Assembly: GCA_034509735.1 (NCBI GenBank)
Contig: JACGWO010000006.1
Location: 3,363,001 to 3,427,000, forward strand
From: Sesamum alatum
Taxonomy: Eukaryota; Streptophyta; Magnoliopsida; Lamiales; Pedaliaceae
Length of the DNA: 64,000 nt
Reading direction: 5' to 3'
A model generated the notes under the pieces. That model did not search any database. It was not told the origin of the DNA and saw nothing but the letters and a program-made list of their open reading frames with translations. Within the stretch, counting starts at the first letter, position 1; each line of letters opens with the position of its first letter. Positions 1-12,148 of the stretch are shown here, one piece after another. The translations under genes were made by a program, and so were the position numbers.

Positions 1-1015
1 GGCGATCCCATAATATTATTGAAAATTCTGAATCATATTACACAAATTCAGTGGAAATCAAAATAAGAAAAGAAAAAAAAAGAAAAAAATCATTGAAACA
101 AATAGTAAAATATCGACTAATCACTCATATTCTCACATGATTTATTTATTTTTTTATAATTCAAATATAAAAAATACAGAATGTAATATAAGCATTTTGA
201 TAAATAACGTTAGTCAATGAGAGAGTGAATATATGTACTACAAAAGTAAGTCTATTTTAGTCATATTAATATATCTCCTTAATATCTAAATCAGTCAAAA
301 ACAAAAATTAAAAAAGTGAACATATATTAAAGTGAGATCTGTAACTCTCAAAATTTATTTTTATTTAAGCAAAAAAATAGAATAAATATCTCACGCCCCA
401 CAATAAGAAAATAAAAAGTAAAAAGAAGAAGAAAAACAATAATCACATAAGGATAATTACATAAATTAGATAGCTTTAAGAAAAAGAAGAAATGAAACAA
501 AATAAATGAATTTATATGAAAAACTATGAGAAACAATGAGTAAATGTATTTGCATTAGGAAAAAAATAAATAAAAATTCAAAAAATCAAGACACATATGC
601 CAACTGAAAAAATGAAACTATGCAAATAATAGTTAGATCATCGATCACTATAAAAAACAATTAAAGAAAATAAACTTTAAAAAGCAATAAAAGATTTGAA
701 AAATACTCATATTAAGTATGAAGGGAAAAATTAAAGCATGTGATAATATATGATTGAATAATTAAAAAAATTATTGTTACAAATGAAAAGAATAGTTTGA
801 GTGAGTATAAAGAACAAATCATCAACAGAATTAATTGATAATTATGATAAATCAATCGAAACCTTAATTGAATACAACATGAAATCACAAAGAGGAAAAA
901 TAACATATAAAAATAAAAATCCTAATAATAAAAAGCTGAAGTCTAAATAGATTAAAAAAGAAAAAAAATAAGAACATATTTTTCATATAAAAATAATTTG
1001 CTGTTATCATACAAA
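1..1015. other. AT-rich intergenic sequence
   Basis: No gene was recognised here. The sequence is strongly AT-rich, with A-runs and short chance open frames of low-complexity Phe/Leu/Ile/Tyr composition. It ends at the AAA target duplication of the CACTA element. Confidence 0.6.
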
Positions 1016-1018
1016 AAA

Positions 1019-1640
1019 CACTACAAAAAATATAGTTTATTGGGACGGCCAACAGTGGTGGCAAAATCTGTCTCAACTTTCGACGGTTTTGTAATGAATT
1101 TTACGAATTTCTGACGGATTCCTTTAATAGATGGAGGAATTGAATAATTCGTCGGAAAAAGGATACAGTCGTCGCAAATTCCATCGAAAAATATGACATA
1201 AAAAAGATGTTTGTCGCTAATCGTCGGAACGTTCGTTAGAAATATTTCTTTTCTCCAAGTTTGGGACGGAGTTTCCGACGGTGTACTGGTCGTCGGAACG
1301 TTCTGATAGAATTCCGACCACTTGACAAATTTTTACGACTGTAAGGCACCAAAACAATGTTCCGATGATAATCCGTCGGAAGTTTTGTCGCTAAATATAA
1401 TATTTTGAGACAGAATTTCCGACGCCAAATGATGGTCACAAACTTTTGTAACGGATAGGTTGTGTCATCAGAAATGTCGTTTCAAAAACCGTCGGAAAAA
1501 GGTCTAACGGCTATATTACAACGGCTATATTATAACGGCTATATGTCATCGGAAAATTCGTCCCAAAAATTGTCGGATAATAGTCTAACGGCTATATTTC
1601 AATGGCTATATTACAATTAATAAATCCGTCTGAAAATTCA
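1019..1640. repeat. CACTA left terminal inverted repeat and subterminal repeat array
   Basis: The region starts with the CACTACAAAAAA terminus. It then has many short degenerate motifs around CGTCGGAA, TTCCGACG and GGGACGG, and three copies of a block around AACGGCTATATT (about 1506-1608). In En/Spm elements such subterminal motifs bind the element-encoded TnpA protein; binding here is inferred from the family. Confidence 0.8.
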
Positions 1641-2043
1641 TTCCAAATAACAGTATATATTTGAGTGCTACCTCTCATTTATGTTCCCATCACTTGCATT
1701 ATACCTTTCAAATTAACCTCTCAAATCTGAAATATATACATATCAACCTTCAATTACATCATATATATATATACATATATAAATATATCGAATTTGCGCA
1801 ATATTTCAGAACTTGTGATCGGCTATTTTCTTCTGAAAAATTGAGTTGGAGGGCGTCCATCGTTATCGTCAGGTAATTAATAAATAATGTAACCATTTAA
1901 TTTAAGCCTCTCATGTTGTTCTTGGTTTTAATGTTTTATATAATTAATTATGTATTAAATATTTAATTTAGACTTTATATATAATTGTTGAAGTATTTGT
2001 AAGTAATATGTCTAAGCATATATTTTTATATAATTAGGTAAAA

Positions 2044-5000
2044 ATGTTAAGACAATCTAGGAGTTGGATGTATGAGAAATATTTGCGGGGGAATATTGCT
2101 GTTTGGCAGGAGTTTGAGGATGGTGTTCGGGATTTCGTAGATTGGGCTAAGAATCAGCGTACACACATGAGCGGAGATAAAATTAGGTGCCCCTGTCGTA
2201 AGTGCAGAAACCATATGTTTAAAATGACGGATGAGGTTATGTATGACATATGTATGAAGGGTTTTGTGGAGGGATACTACAATTGGACTGCCCATGGTGA
2301 GGCACAAGTGTTGGAGTACTATGATAATCAACCCACGCCAGTTTGTGCGGAGACTCCTGTTGCACCAGACATGGCAACGCAATGGGGTGATTATGAGCAG
2401 ATGAATTAGGACCAGAGGATGGTTCATGATGCAGCTGGGACCAGAGGACCAGGTAATGCCGGCCCTAGTTTATACGACGACGATATATCCGGCTTATCAG
2501 ATCGATTTTTTGATGTAGTGCACGCGGCCGATCAACCCTTATATAGCGGGTGTGATCAATCCCAATTGGCGGCCGTGGCGAGGCTGGTGAACATCAAGGC
2601 CGAGCACAACATGTCCGAAAGATGTTATGATCATGTGTCCTAGTGGGCGAGTGATCTATTACCCCTGCAATCAGACTCTTCCCTCAGATTACTACAACAC
2701 CAAAAAGATGATAAGGGATTTGGGTTTACTGGTCGAGAAAATCCATGCGTGTAAGACTGGTTGCATGCTGTATTGGAAGGACGACACTGATTTGGAGTAC
2801 TGCAAGTTCTGCGGTGATCCTAGGTATAAACCCACCAGGGATCGGAACCCCCGTCGTAAGAAGTCCCCGTATGCCGTTCTTAGGTACTTGCCACTTACCC
2901 CACGTCTACAGAGGTTGTATGCTTCACCAGCAACGGCGGAGCACATGACGTGGCATGCCAGCCATGTTACGGAGGAGGGCTCCATGTGTCATCCTTCTGA
3001 TGCCGAGTCTTGGAGACATTTTGACCAGACACATCCAGATTTTGCATTGGAGCACCGTAATGTTAGACTAGGTTTTTGCACAGATGGGTTTGCCCCTCAC
3101 GGGCAGTATGGCCAGACTTACTCATGTTGGCCAGTTATACTTACACCATATAATCTTTCACCGGGAATGTGTATGAAGTCTGAGTACATGTTCCTGACGA
3201 TGGTGATCCCTGGCCCGTCCAATCCGAAGCGTTTGATCGATGTGTACCTGGAGCCGTTGATCGAGGAGTTGCTTCAATTATGGCATGTGGGTGTATGAAC
3301 GCACGACCACGCCACTAACCAGACATTCATGATGCGTGCGGCTTTGATGTGGACTGTGAATGACCTACCCGCCTATGAGATGGCGTCTGGATGGAGTACC
3401 GCAGGTATTATGGGTTGCCCTGTTTGTATGGATGACACGCGGGCATTCCATCTGCAGCACGGGAGGAAGGCGTGCTACTTTGATTGCCACAGACGACTTC
3501 TCCCACAAGTCCATCTATACCGGAGGAATAAGAAGGCCTTCACAAAAAATCATCAAGAAAGAAATATTGCAAGAGCTAGGCTGACTGGAGATGAGATCCG
3601 TGATTGGATGGAAGAGTTTAGTGTTGCAGTTGAAGAACCGCTAACAAATCCACCAGGCTACGACACTGATCACAAGTGGACTAAGAAAAGCATCTTCTGG
3701 GATCTTCCATATTGGACCACGCACTTGATACGTCACAACCTTGATGTGATGCACATTGAGAAAAATGTGTTTGATAACATCTTCAACATTGTTATGGATA
3801 TAAAGGGGAAAACGAAGGACAATATGAAAGCACGGAAGGATTTGGCGATCATATGTAATCGCCCGGAGCTTGAGGTTGACGAACGCAAACCGAACGCTAT
3901 GCCGAAAGCCGTGTACACCCTGACGAAGGATCAAAAGAGGAGTATATGTGAATGGGTGAAGTGCTTGAGGTTTCTTGATGGGTATGCCTCTAACCTTGCT
4001 AGATGCATCGACATGACAGAGTTCAGACTGCATGGCATGAAGAGCCACGATTGTCATGTCTTCATGCAAAAGTTGTACCGGTTGCCTTCCGAGAGATGCT
4101 TCCCGAGCATGTGTGGAGCGTGTTGACGGAGGTTAGCCTTCTATTCCAGATCCTTTGCTCGACCACTCTGGATGTTAGGAAGGTGCAAGAGTTAGAAGAT
4201 AGTGTGGCCGTAATCATGTGCAACCTTGAGAAAATATTTCCTCCAGCTTTCTTCGACTCGATGGAGCACCTCATTGTTCACCTTCCGTATGAGGCTCGTG
4301 TAGGTGGGCATGTGCAGTATAGGTGGATGTACCCATTTGAGAGGTAACTATTGTTTTATCATACAGTTGTGTTAAATAATTAGTGATATGCCTAGTTTTG
4401 TAAAGTTTACCCACTGAATTTTGTATATATATATATATGTATAGGTTCCTACGTGAATTGAAGAAGAAAGTGAAGAACAAAGCACACGTTGAGGCTTCGA
4501 TTGTTGAGGCATACATTGTCGAGGAAATTGGGTGGTTTACGTCTCACTACTTTGAAGCTCATGTTACTTGCATGCAACGCAGGCCTGGTCCAAACGACGA
4601 TCTGACCCGCGAGGACAATAGAATTTCCCGCGATATATTCAACCACCCCGGCCGTCCAAGTGGTGCTTCGAAGACCAGATATGTGACCGGACAGGAAAGA
4701 CATATAATGGAGACGTATGTGTTGTGCAATTCTGAAGCGGCCGCGCCGTATTATGAGTAAGTCTTTGCTTATACGATTATGTAAGGATTTTAGGACTAAG
4801 AATTAAATGTCATATTTTTTTATGATCGTTGATAGGTCATTTCTGAATGAACTATATGAGACGTACAGTCCCGATGATCCACTGATTGATCAACTTGTAA
4901 CCACTGATTTCGTCGGACATTTCAAACGTCGTGTAAGTTGACACTTTTGAGCCACTTATATATTGTCATAGATATATTTGTAATATGTGAGATTGAAATT

Positions 5001-5747
5001 GTGCTCCGTTCCAGGTGGAACCGAAATTCCAAAACATGATGATATTCTTAAAAGTCTTTATTGGGGCCTAAGCAACTTGTGAAGACGTGACCGTGTTACT
5101 TTGTGAATGGGTTCAATTTCCACACGAAGGATTACAACGTCGGCAAGTCAACTATGAATTGTGGGGTTTGTGTGAAAAGCTCTTCATATAGGGACACGAG
5201 CACTGACTTCTACGGGATGCTTGAAGAGATTATTCACTTGGATTACCCACTTAATGACGACTTGCATGTTGTTCTCTTTAAGTGTAAATGGGTGGATCCG
5301 ACTAGGGGAATGAAGGTACACCCTCGTTATCACCTCGTTGATGTTAATTTCAAACGAGTGTACCAGAAGGATGAACCTTTCATATTGGCCCAACAAGCAG
5401 TTCAAGTCTACTATACCGAATATCCAAGTTTGAGGAGAGACAAAGCTGATTGGAGGGCTGTTTGCAAGACGAAAGCTCGACGAGTCGTGGATGAATCCCG
5501 TTGGACCAATGTGGCATATCAACTAGAGGAAGTATTACCCGTTCCTGAAGTGAATACAAATGATCAAACCTATAACCTGCATGATCCAAATGGTCTACAA
5601 CTTTTTGTCAATCTCTCTTCAGCTATGCAACACGAAGCCAGAACATCCCCACCTGATGAAGAGGACAAAGACGAGGATGAAGAAGAGAGTTTCGAGGACT
5701 ATGAAACAGATGAGGAAGGTGAAGAACCAGACATCAATTCAGATTAG
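2044..5747 (+). pseudogene. TNP2-type CACTA transposase, degenerate
   Basis: This is the transposase gene of the CACTA element. The order is: an N-terminal Transpos_assoc-like cysteine-rich region (CPCRKC at about 2188-2208), the TNP2 core (about 2660-3900, including DYYNTKKMIRDLGL, GCPVCMDDT and HNLDVMHIEKNVFDNI), a DUF4218-like part (about 4020-4560, KSHDCHVFMQ ... MYPFER) and a C-terminal DUF4216-like part (about 5255-5420, FKCKWVDP), then an acidic Asp/Glu tail. Introns with GT-AG borders fit at 4344-4444, 4757-4835 and 4933-5014. It is broken: in-frame stops at 2407-2409, 2641-2643 and 3296-3298, and frame changes near 2665, near 4075 and between about 5070 and 5105. Substitution-type decay in otherwise well-conserved domains suggests a once-active copy. 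Confidence 0.9.
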
Positions 5748-6435
5748 ATTAAATTTAAATTATTATTTATTACAATATTTTGTATATGTGTACAATGCTA
5801 AACTAAATTGATTATCAAGATGATCATATCTAACGGTCTGTTTGCAAATTGGATGGTTCGACTGAATAATGCATCTTAACGATAATTGATGCTAACAAAA
5901 TATTATTTCATATATGTCATTCAATTGTGTTATAATATCAATTTATTACTCAATGATGAATAATTAATGGTCCTAAACGTATTATTTGATTTTTTTAAAA
6001 TTTTCAAATAATTAATAAAATACTTTGATTAGTTTTGGAACGAATTTAAAATAACTTTTCCCTCCCATAATTTTTATTTTCCCCCCTTTTCTTGTCTTTT
6101 TTCCCCCCTTTCCTTCTCTTTTTTACCCTAATTTTTCTACATGTCTTCTCTCTTTACCGCCTCATCTCTCCACTCTTTCTTCTCTCTTCATTTTTCTTCT
6201 CATTTCCCCTTTCCTTCCATTTTTTTTTCTCTTCCCTTCCTTATGATCTCTGTTGTTCCTTCCGCCTCCGCCGCCGCCACCACTGCTCACTCCGCCCTCG
6301 CCGCGTGCTGCTCACTCCCCCGCGCCGCTGCACACTCCGCCGTCACTGCCACTGCTCTCTCACAAGGTGAGTTGACCGCTGTTGTATTTTTGTTGGGTAA
6401 ATGTGTTGTGTTTTTGTTGGGTAAATGTGTGTTTG
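5748..6435. other. CACTA interior: intergenic spacer and probable 5' leader of the second gene
   Basis: AT-rich spacer is followed by a pyrimidine-rich stretch (6060-6250) and a GC-rich Ser/Ala-coding stretch starting at the ATG at 6141. A good donor (AAG then GTGAGTTG) lies at 6366-6367. I read it as the leader or first exon of the TnpA-like gene, with the gypsy element sitting in the intron that follows. That reading is inference; I recognise no protein domain here. Confidence 0.4.
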
Positions 6436-6440
6436 CCGCT
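6436..6440. repeat. Target site duplication CCGCT (left)
   Basis: CCGCT directly abuts the LTR start at 6441. It matches CCGCT at 16347-16351 immediately after the other LTR. Confidence 0.9.
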
Positions 6441-7184
6441 TGATGTGGTTGTGGTGTTTAGTGAAGGATTAATCGGGAAAATTGCCTCAGCACAATTGCA
6501 CCCCAAGTCTTTTAGAGAGAGAAATATTCTATGAATTGTCAAATCGATGAATAGTAACCTAGCATTAAAAAATAATATATCTTGTATTTATAGTGATTTG
6601 GTTATTTTATGGAGTGACAGGGTACATATTTTTTATCATGTTGTAGACCCNNNNNNNNNNNNNNNNNNNNNNNNNNNNNNNNNNNNNNNNNNNNNNNNNN
6701 NNNNNNNNNNNNNNNNNNNNNNNNNNNNNNNNNNNNNNNNNNNNNNNNNNNNNNNNNNNNNNNNNNNNNNNNNNNNNNNNNNNNNNNNNNNNNNNNNNNN
6801 NNNNNNNNNNNNNNNNNNNNNNNNNNNNNNNNNNNNNNNNNNNNNNNNNNNNNNNNNNNNNNNNNNNNNNNNNNNNNNNNNNNNNNNNNNNNNNNNNNNN
6901 NNNNNNNNNNNNNNNNNNNNNNNNNNNNNNNNNNNNNNNNNNNNNNNNNNNNNNNNNNNNNNNNNNNNNNNNNNNNNNNNNNNNNNNNNNNNNNNNNNNN
7001 NNNNNNNNNNNNNNNNNNNNNNNNNNNNNNNNNNNNNNNNNNNNNNNNNNNNNNNNNNNNNNNNNNNNNNNNNNNNNNNNNNNNNNNNNNNNNNNNNNNN
7101 NNNNNNNNNNNNNNNNNNNNNNNNNNNNNNNNNNNNNNNNNNNNNNNNNNAGTGAGTAAATTATAATTACTATTATACACATCA
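6441..7184 (-). repeat. 3' LTR of the gypsy element (left copy, with assembly gap)
   Basis: It matches the right LTR base for base, without indels, over 6441-6650 and 7151-7184 (244 aligned bases, six mismatches). The 500 Ns at 6651-7150 correspond to positions 16292-16312 of the other LTR, that is, 21 bases. Confidence 0.9.
6651..7150. other. Assembly gap (500 N)
   Basis: Exactly 500 Ns, a conventional placeholder size. The flanks align to a continuous stretch of the other LTR with only 21 bases between them, so the gap is probably far smaller than drawn. Open frames crossing it are artefacts. Confidence 0.95.
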
Positions 7185-7202
7185 TACAGCCCCCCACTCC
7201 CG
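7185..7202 (-). other. Polypurine tract of the gypsy element
   Basis: Read on the minus strand, a purine-rich run (GGGAGTGGGGGG followed by CTGTA) directly precedes the 3' LTR, where plus-strand DNA synthesis would be primed. Confidence 0.65.
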
Positions 7203-7381
7203 GACAGAATACGTTGGACAAAATTGTAATCTGGGCGAGAGTAGTTGCCCGCAGCAGAAGAAGAGTGGAGCATTGAAGACTTGCTGGTGGGTGGGTGGGA
7301 GTTCATTAATTAGTCTCCCCCCCTCTTACCACATTCATTCCTTCCCCCCTCTTCAAGAGCAAAAACCCACAAGTAGCACTC

Positions 7382-9960
7382 ATGGCATCCAAAGGTAACT
7401 TTCTTCTCCTTTACTAAATTCTTACATGCAATTTTCTTCCATATTTGTGTTTTGTAGAAGTATATTGCATTGCCATGTCTAGTGATGAGGGTTTGGAAGG
7501 GAGTAGTGAGGCGACACACTATGAGTGGGTGGTGGTGGGTCGTCGGACGCGTGGCTTGAGGGTCCGAGGGGCGGGTCCGAGACGGGAGAGGGGGCGCGGC
7601 CCTCCCCAGCTCGAGGCGTCGCGGCCTCGGGCTGGGGGGAGGCCGCCTCTCCCCCGACTCGAGGCAGCGCTGCCTCGAGCGGGGGGGAGGTGCCCCCTCC
7701 AGCCCGAGGCATTGCCTCGAGCTGGGGGACGCGCCCCTTCCAGCCCGAGGTGGTGCCTCGGATTGGGGGGGGCGTCCCCTCCAGCTCGAGGCCACGCTTC
7801 GGGCTAGGAGGGGGTGTCATCCTCCCCTCCGGTGCCTTTTCTGTCGAGGAGTGATTTTGGTTCCTCAGAAAATATTTGGGATGATTTTCACTGTGCGATG
7901 ACGAGGGACTTTCCCCTGTGTCCTGTCGGCTCTTTAGATGACTTGGAGAAATTGATTGATTTTGATTCACCTAACTCAGGTGGGTTGAACATTGGTCGCG
8001 GCGGATGTGAGGCCGATGATTATGAGCGCGATGATAACGACCAGAATGAGGGTGAGAGCGATGAAGTTAGTAGTGAGAGAGGGGGGAACATGAGAGTGAG
8101 GGGGAGGACGAGGAGTCCGAGGTTCTCGAGGTATCTGGGCGTCCGAGTGTCATTATGGCCCTGGGAGCTGGAGGCGCGGCACGCCCTCGGGCGCGGGGTG
8201 ATCGACGACCCCGAGTGGTGGACGTGGGGACATGCGATAGCATCCTCACACGTGAGCGTTTAGCCTTTATACGAAGGGAGTATAGGGTGCCTTCCGCACA
8301 TAAGTTTGTTCTTCCTTCTTCCGGGCAGAGGATTAGGCACCCCCCCGATGGGTTATTTCATCGTGTATTCGTCGTACTTTGATTGCGGATTCTCGATTCC
8401 TCCCCATCCCCTCTTGGTAGCGTTGGTCAAGAGTTATGGGGTTTGTGTTAGCCAGCTCGCGCCCAACTCTTTCATGTATTTTGAGGCGTGGCGGCGGCGT
8501 TTCATCGAGATAGGACTTCCCTTGTCGGTAGATAGCTTTCATGCTCTGTTTAGCCTCCGTCGCATGCCCGAGCCATCTTCCTCTACGGATGATGGTCGGT
8601 ATTTTTACCTGAGTTTCCACATGGGGTGTACATTTTTGGACGGACTCGTTTCTTCTAAAGGCCCTTGGAAAGAAAAGTTTTTTTACGTCCGGGACGACGG
8701 TTGGGGTTTTGCTACGGAGTGGTGTAGTTCGCCGATTTTGCATGGGCATTGTGCGGAGTTTGGTGAACTTCGTGAGAGGTTTATGGCGGCGGGGTTGTTT
8801 AGTCGCGTTATACACTTATCGCATTATTTCCCCTCCGGTTTTGACGTCTCTTTGTGTTTTCCTTTATCATATGTTTGTTTTTCCTTTCTATGTGTTGATT
8901 CTCTCCTTGTTTTTTCTTCGGCAGGTAAAAAGATGGACGCCGATACCGTTGCATTGCAGAGGGCTGCCGCAAAGGAGAAGAAGCGTAGCGAGCAAGGCCT
9001 GGCTCGCCCACCACCTGGTGTATCCGCGAGTTCGGGCGGAGGTGGGCTCCCCTCTTCCTCTTTCGGCGCCTCCGACTCTCGGGCCACGGGAGTTCACTCC
9101 GGGGTTTCTCCCCTGCCAAAGAGAGCGAGGGATGTTCCTTCGGCGTTGTCCCCCGCGGGTGTGCCACGGGGTGGCATTTTCACCGCCGGCGTGAACCAGG
9201 CGGAGGGCATACAATCATATTGGGACACTGCTGATCTTTCCTTGGCTTGGAACCGCACGAGGGATGTGGTGAGCAACGATGATCTAACATGATTTTTGCG
9301 CCCTAAGCGACGAGCAGGTGGATGAATTGCTGGCCGGGGATGCCGCCCGTGTGAGTGGCTTATCCTTTTACTTCACCATGCCTTCTGCTCTACGTGTAAT
9401 TGTCATGCACTGTTTTTAACTTGTTCGCTTATTTTGTTTGTGTAGTCCCTCACCCTGAATACCTTAGCTCGAAATCGGAGGTCGGCGAGGAGGGGAGAGA
9501 CTGACCGATTGGGTGCACTTGTGAAGCGGCGCGAGGAGGAGTGCTTGACGTTAAAGGAGGAGAGAGATAAGGCTCTCGAAGATTTCACCGGGATGGGCGC
9601 CGCTACGAGCGGGAGGTGAGTACCGGGCGGAAGTTTCTGGCGTCCTCATCTGGACTTGCCTTTGTCGGCAAGACCAAGGAGGAGGCTATATCCGAGTTTC
9701 AGGCGTCCGATAGCTTCGAGGGCATCGTAACGGAGAGGCCATCCCCGTCTATGAGTCTGCCATATATAAGTGCCGCCGTTTTCTTCGCGGTGTTCTTCGT
9801 GACAAAGGCCAAATTACTGAAGAAGACATAGTCGGCATCGACCCCCCGACTTAAGTGAAGAAGAAGAGGAGGATGCCGGTCCGGCTTGTGGCGGAGCCCC
9901 CCAAGATGGAGAGTGAGATGTCGGGGTTTGTCTTTCCCGTGCCGGATGTCTGCTATGTTT
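7382..9960 (+). pseudogene. Antisense extra ORF of the Tat element (Transposase_28-like)
   Basis: It runs opposite to gag-pol, between the integrase end and the 3' LTR. A short first exon (ATG at 7382, donor GT at 7395) joins acceptor AG 7456-7457 in frame. A Gly/Pro/Arg-rich stretch with GC-rich repeats follows (7600-7845), then an acidic stretch, then a conserved block (about 8330-8720: SQLAPNSFMYFEAW, KGPWKEKFFYV) resembling Pfam Transposase_28, 'putative gypsy type transposon'. Further likely splice sites are an acceptor at 8923-8924, a donor at 9351 and an acceptor at 9444-9445. The exon after that encodes a charged, coiled-coil-like region (9446-9590). A stop at 7805-7807 and frame changes near 8150 and 8330 break it. 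Additional antisense ORFs are known in Tat elements; their function is unknown. Confidence 0.7.
7607..7840. repeat. GC-rich tandem repeat with hairpin-forming units
   Basis: Five imperfect units start near 7607, 7655, 7700, 7741 and 7782 (spacing 48, 45, 41, 41). Each has CAGCYCGAGGC, a short loop, GCCTCGRGCTGG, then a G-run and a C-run, so each can fold on itself. It lies inside the antisense ORF. Confidence 0.75.
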
Positions 9961-10575
9961 ATTGTTGACTGTTAACCTTCTATCTGTATTTTAAGACTGA
10001 TATTTTAGGGTTTGATTGTAATCGATGTATTGGGAATTTCATACGATTCTCTTCCGACTTCCGAATACTATAGTCGGACATTTTGGTATTTAATTGGCGA
10101 TATGTAGTATTTGTATGTTTTTTCTTCTGACTATTATTGCCGGATATTTATGATATATGTTCGGCAATTGCCCGCGATTGCACCTGATATGAAACTTGTG
10201 TTTTTTAAGTCATGTGTACCGGAGGTTGCCTCAAGGGATGTTTTTGCTCGAGTCCCGGAGTTGATTTTTATCAACTTCAAGGGGGGCAAATTTTCCGGGG
10301 GCAACGTTATTAGGGAGGGTCTCAGTGAAGTTTCGTTTGCGTGGTCCGGGGCACTTGTTGGTGCCTCAAGGGACCTCTCGAAACTTCAGAGATCTCCGTG
10401 CCTATAAGTTTTATACTACGGCGGAAAAATAACTTCATTCATCAAGCAATGTTACAAAAGATAAGGGAACTAGTCGAAAAGAGAATGGGGGGGGGGGGGG
10501 GTGAAAGTTCGGCCACCCATACTAGCTCTATTACATAATTAAGTCAAAAGGGGAATTTCACTTCCCTGCTGTTCG

Positions 10576-12118
10576 TCAAGGATAATACTTCTTCAAGTTT
10601 GCGATATTCCAAGTGCGTGGGATGTTTTTTCCATCGAGATGCTGCAATTTGTATGCACTTGCGTTCACGATTTCCACGATCTTGTAGGGCCCTTCCCACT
10701 TGGGGTCCAACTTTCCCACGGGACCCGAGGCTTCAGCTTTTCTCAGCACCAAATCCCCCACCTGAAAACTTCGTGGCTTTACTTTCGCATTGTGTGCTTT
10801 TGCCATCCTGGCCTTGTACATCGCGATGCGCACCGCGGCTCTTTCCCTTGCTTCGTCGACCAAGTCCAGGTTTGTTCTCAAACCTTGTTCGTTGGAATCT
10901 GGATCATAATGTTTTGACTCGCCAACTAAGTTCTCCTACTTCCGCCGGTGCTACGGCTTCTGTTTCGTAAGATAGAGTAAAGGGCGATTCTCTGGTAGCG
11001 GTCCTCGGCGTCGTTTGGTACGCCCATAAAACACTAGGAAGTTCATCCGCCCATGCTCCTTTGGCGGTTCCCAACCTAGTTTTCAAATGTTGTAGAATAG
11101 TCCGATTGGTAACTTCAGTTTGACCATTTGTTTGCTGCGAACTTACGGAGGTGAAGAACTGTTTGATCGCCGACCCCTTACACCAATCCTTGAGCTTACT
11201 CCCCGAAAATTGAGTACCATTATCGGATATAAGGGCGCGAGGGATGCCAAAACGACATACGATGTTCTTCCAGAGAAACTTGATTACGTCCTTCTCAGAT
11301 ATCTTGGCCAAGGGTTCGACTTCTACCCACTTCGTGAAGTAATCAACGGCCACAATTAGGAACTTCCTCTGTCCAGTTGCTTGCGGAAACGGTCCGACCA
11401 AGTCTAATCCCCATTGATCAAATGGGCAAGGGCTTTCGATGGGCTGCATCAGTGTGGCCGGCTGATGGTTGATGTTGGCATGCTCTTGGCACGCGCGGCA
11501 TCGTTTCACCAGCTCATGGGAGTCTAGAAGGATAGTGGGCCAAAAGAAACCCTGTCTCAAAACTTTTCCCGCTAGTGCCTTTCCTCCGAGGTGATTTCCG
11601 CAAATTCCTTCATGTGTTTCCCTCAGGACATAGTTTCCTTCTTCTGGGGTCAAGCATTTTAGGAAGGGTTGCGAGAAACCACGCTTGTATAGTTCACCGT
11701 CAATCATCATGAAGCGGGATGCTTTCACTCTCAATGCTCGAGCTTCTTTCTGGTTTTCGGGTGTCGTCCCTTCGGTTATAAACTTAATGATCTCATCTTT
11801 CCAACTTGCAGGTGTCGGATTTGTGCACAAGACGTCCACCTCCTCCTTCGTGGCGGCCCGATCTGAAGAGAGAAAGGTAATCCTTCTGCTTCGAATAGCC
11901 GCCATCGAACTTGCTAGTTTGGCTAGTTGATCGGCCAAGATGTTATCCTTTCTCGCCACTTGTATGATGGTTGATTCCTCAAATCTCTCGAGCACTCTTT
12001 TGGCTTTCAGGCGGTACTTAGCCATTTTTTCACCCCGCGCTTCGTATGACCCTTCAACCTGGTTCACCACTAGTTGTGAATCACTGTATATAACAATCTT
12101 TCTTGCTCCAGCGGCCAA
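10576..12118 (-). pseudogene. Gypsy pol, 3' part: RNase H end, integrase and C-terminal domain
   Basis: The upstream end carries the second half of the archaeal-type RNase H (IYSDSQLVVNQVEGSYEAR). Next come the integrase zinc-binding region (GICGNH ... CRACQEH) and the catalytic core with all three acidic residues visible in context (QWGLDLVGPF, ISDNGTQF, NGQTEVTNR). A frame change near 10905-10925 separates the core from a C-terminal domain (GDLVLRKAEA ... WEGPYKIVEI) that ends at 10576. Integrase inserts the element's cDNA; the in-frame stop upstream and this frame break mean no intact product from this copy. Confidence 0.88.
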
Positions 12119-12148
12119 GGTTAACTCTCCCCCTGCTAATAACGCTTC

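Noticed and set aside
6547..7306. Long open frames across the N gap on both strands
   Set aside because: They are open only because Ns encode no stops. The region is LTR sequence plus placeholder.
7310..7970. Minus-strand Pro/Arg-rich ORFs opposite the antisense gene
   Set aside because: They are shadows of the GC-rich repeat array. The plus strand has the splice sites and domain support.
10486..10501. Poly-G run near the end of the gypsy pol
   Set aside because: A homopolymer with possible length error. No feature is assigned.
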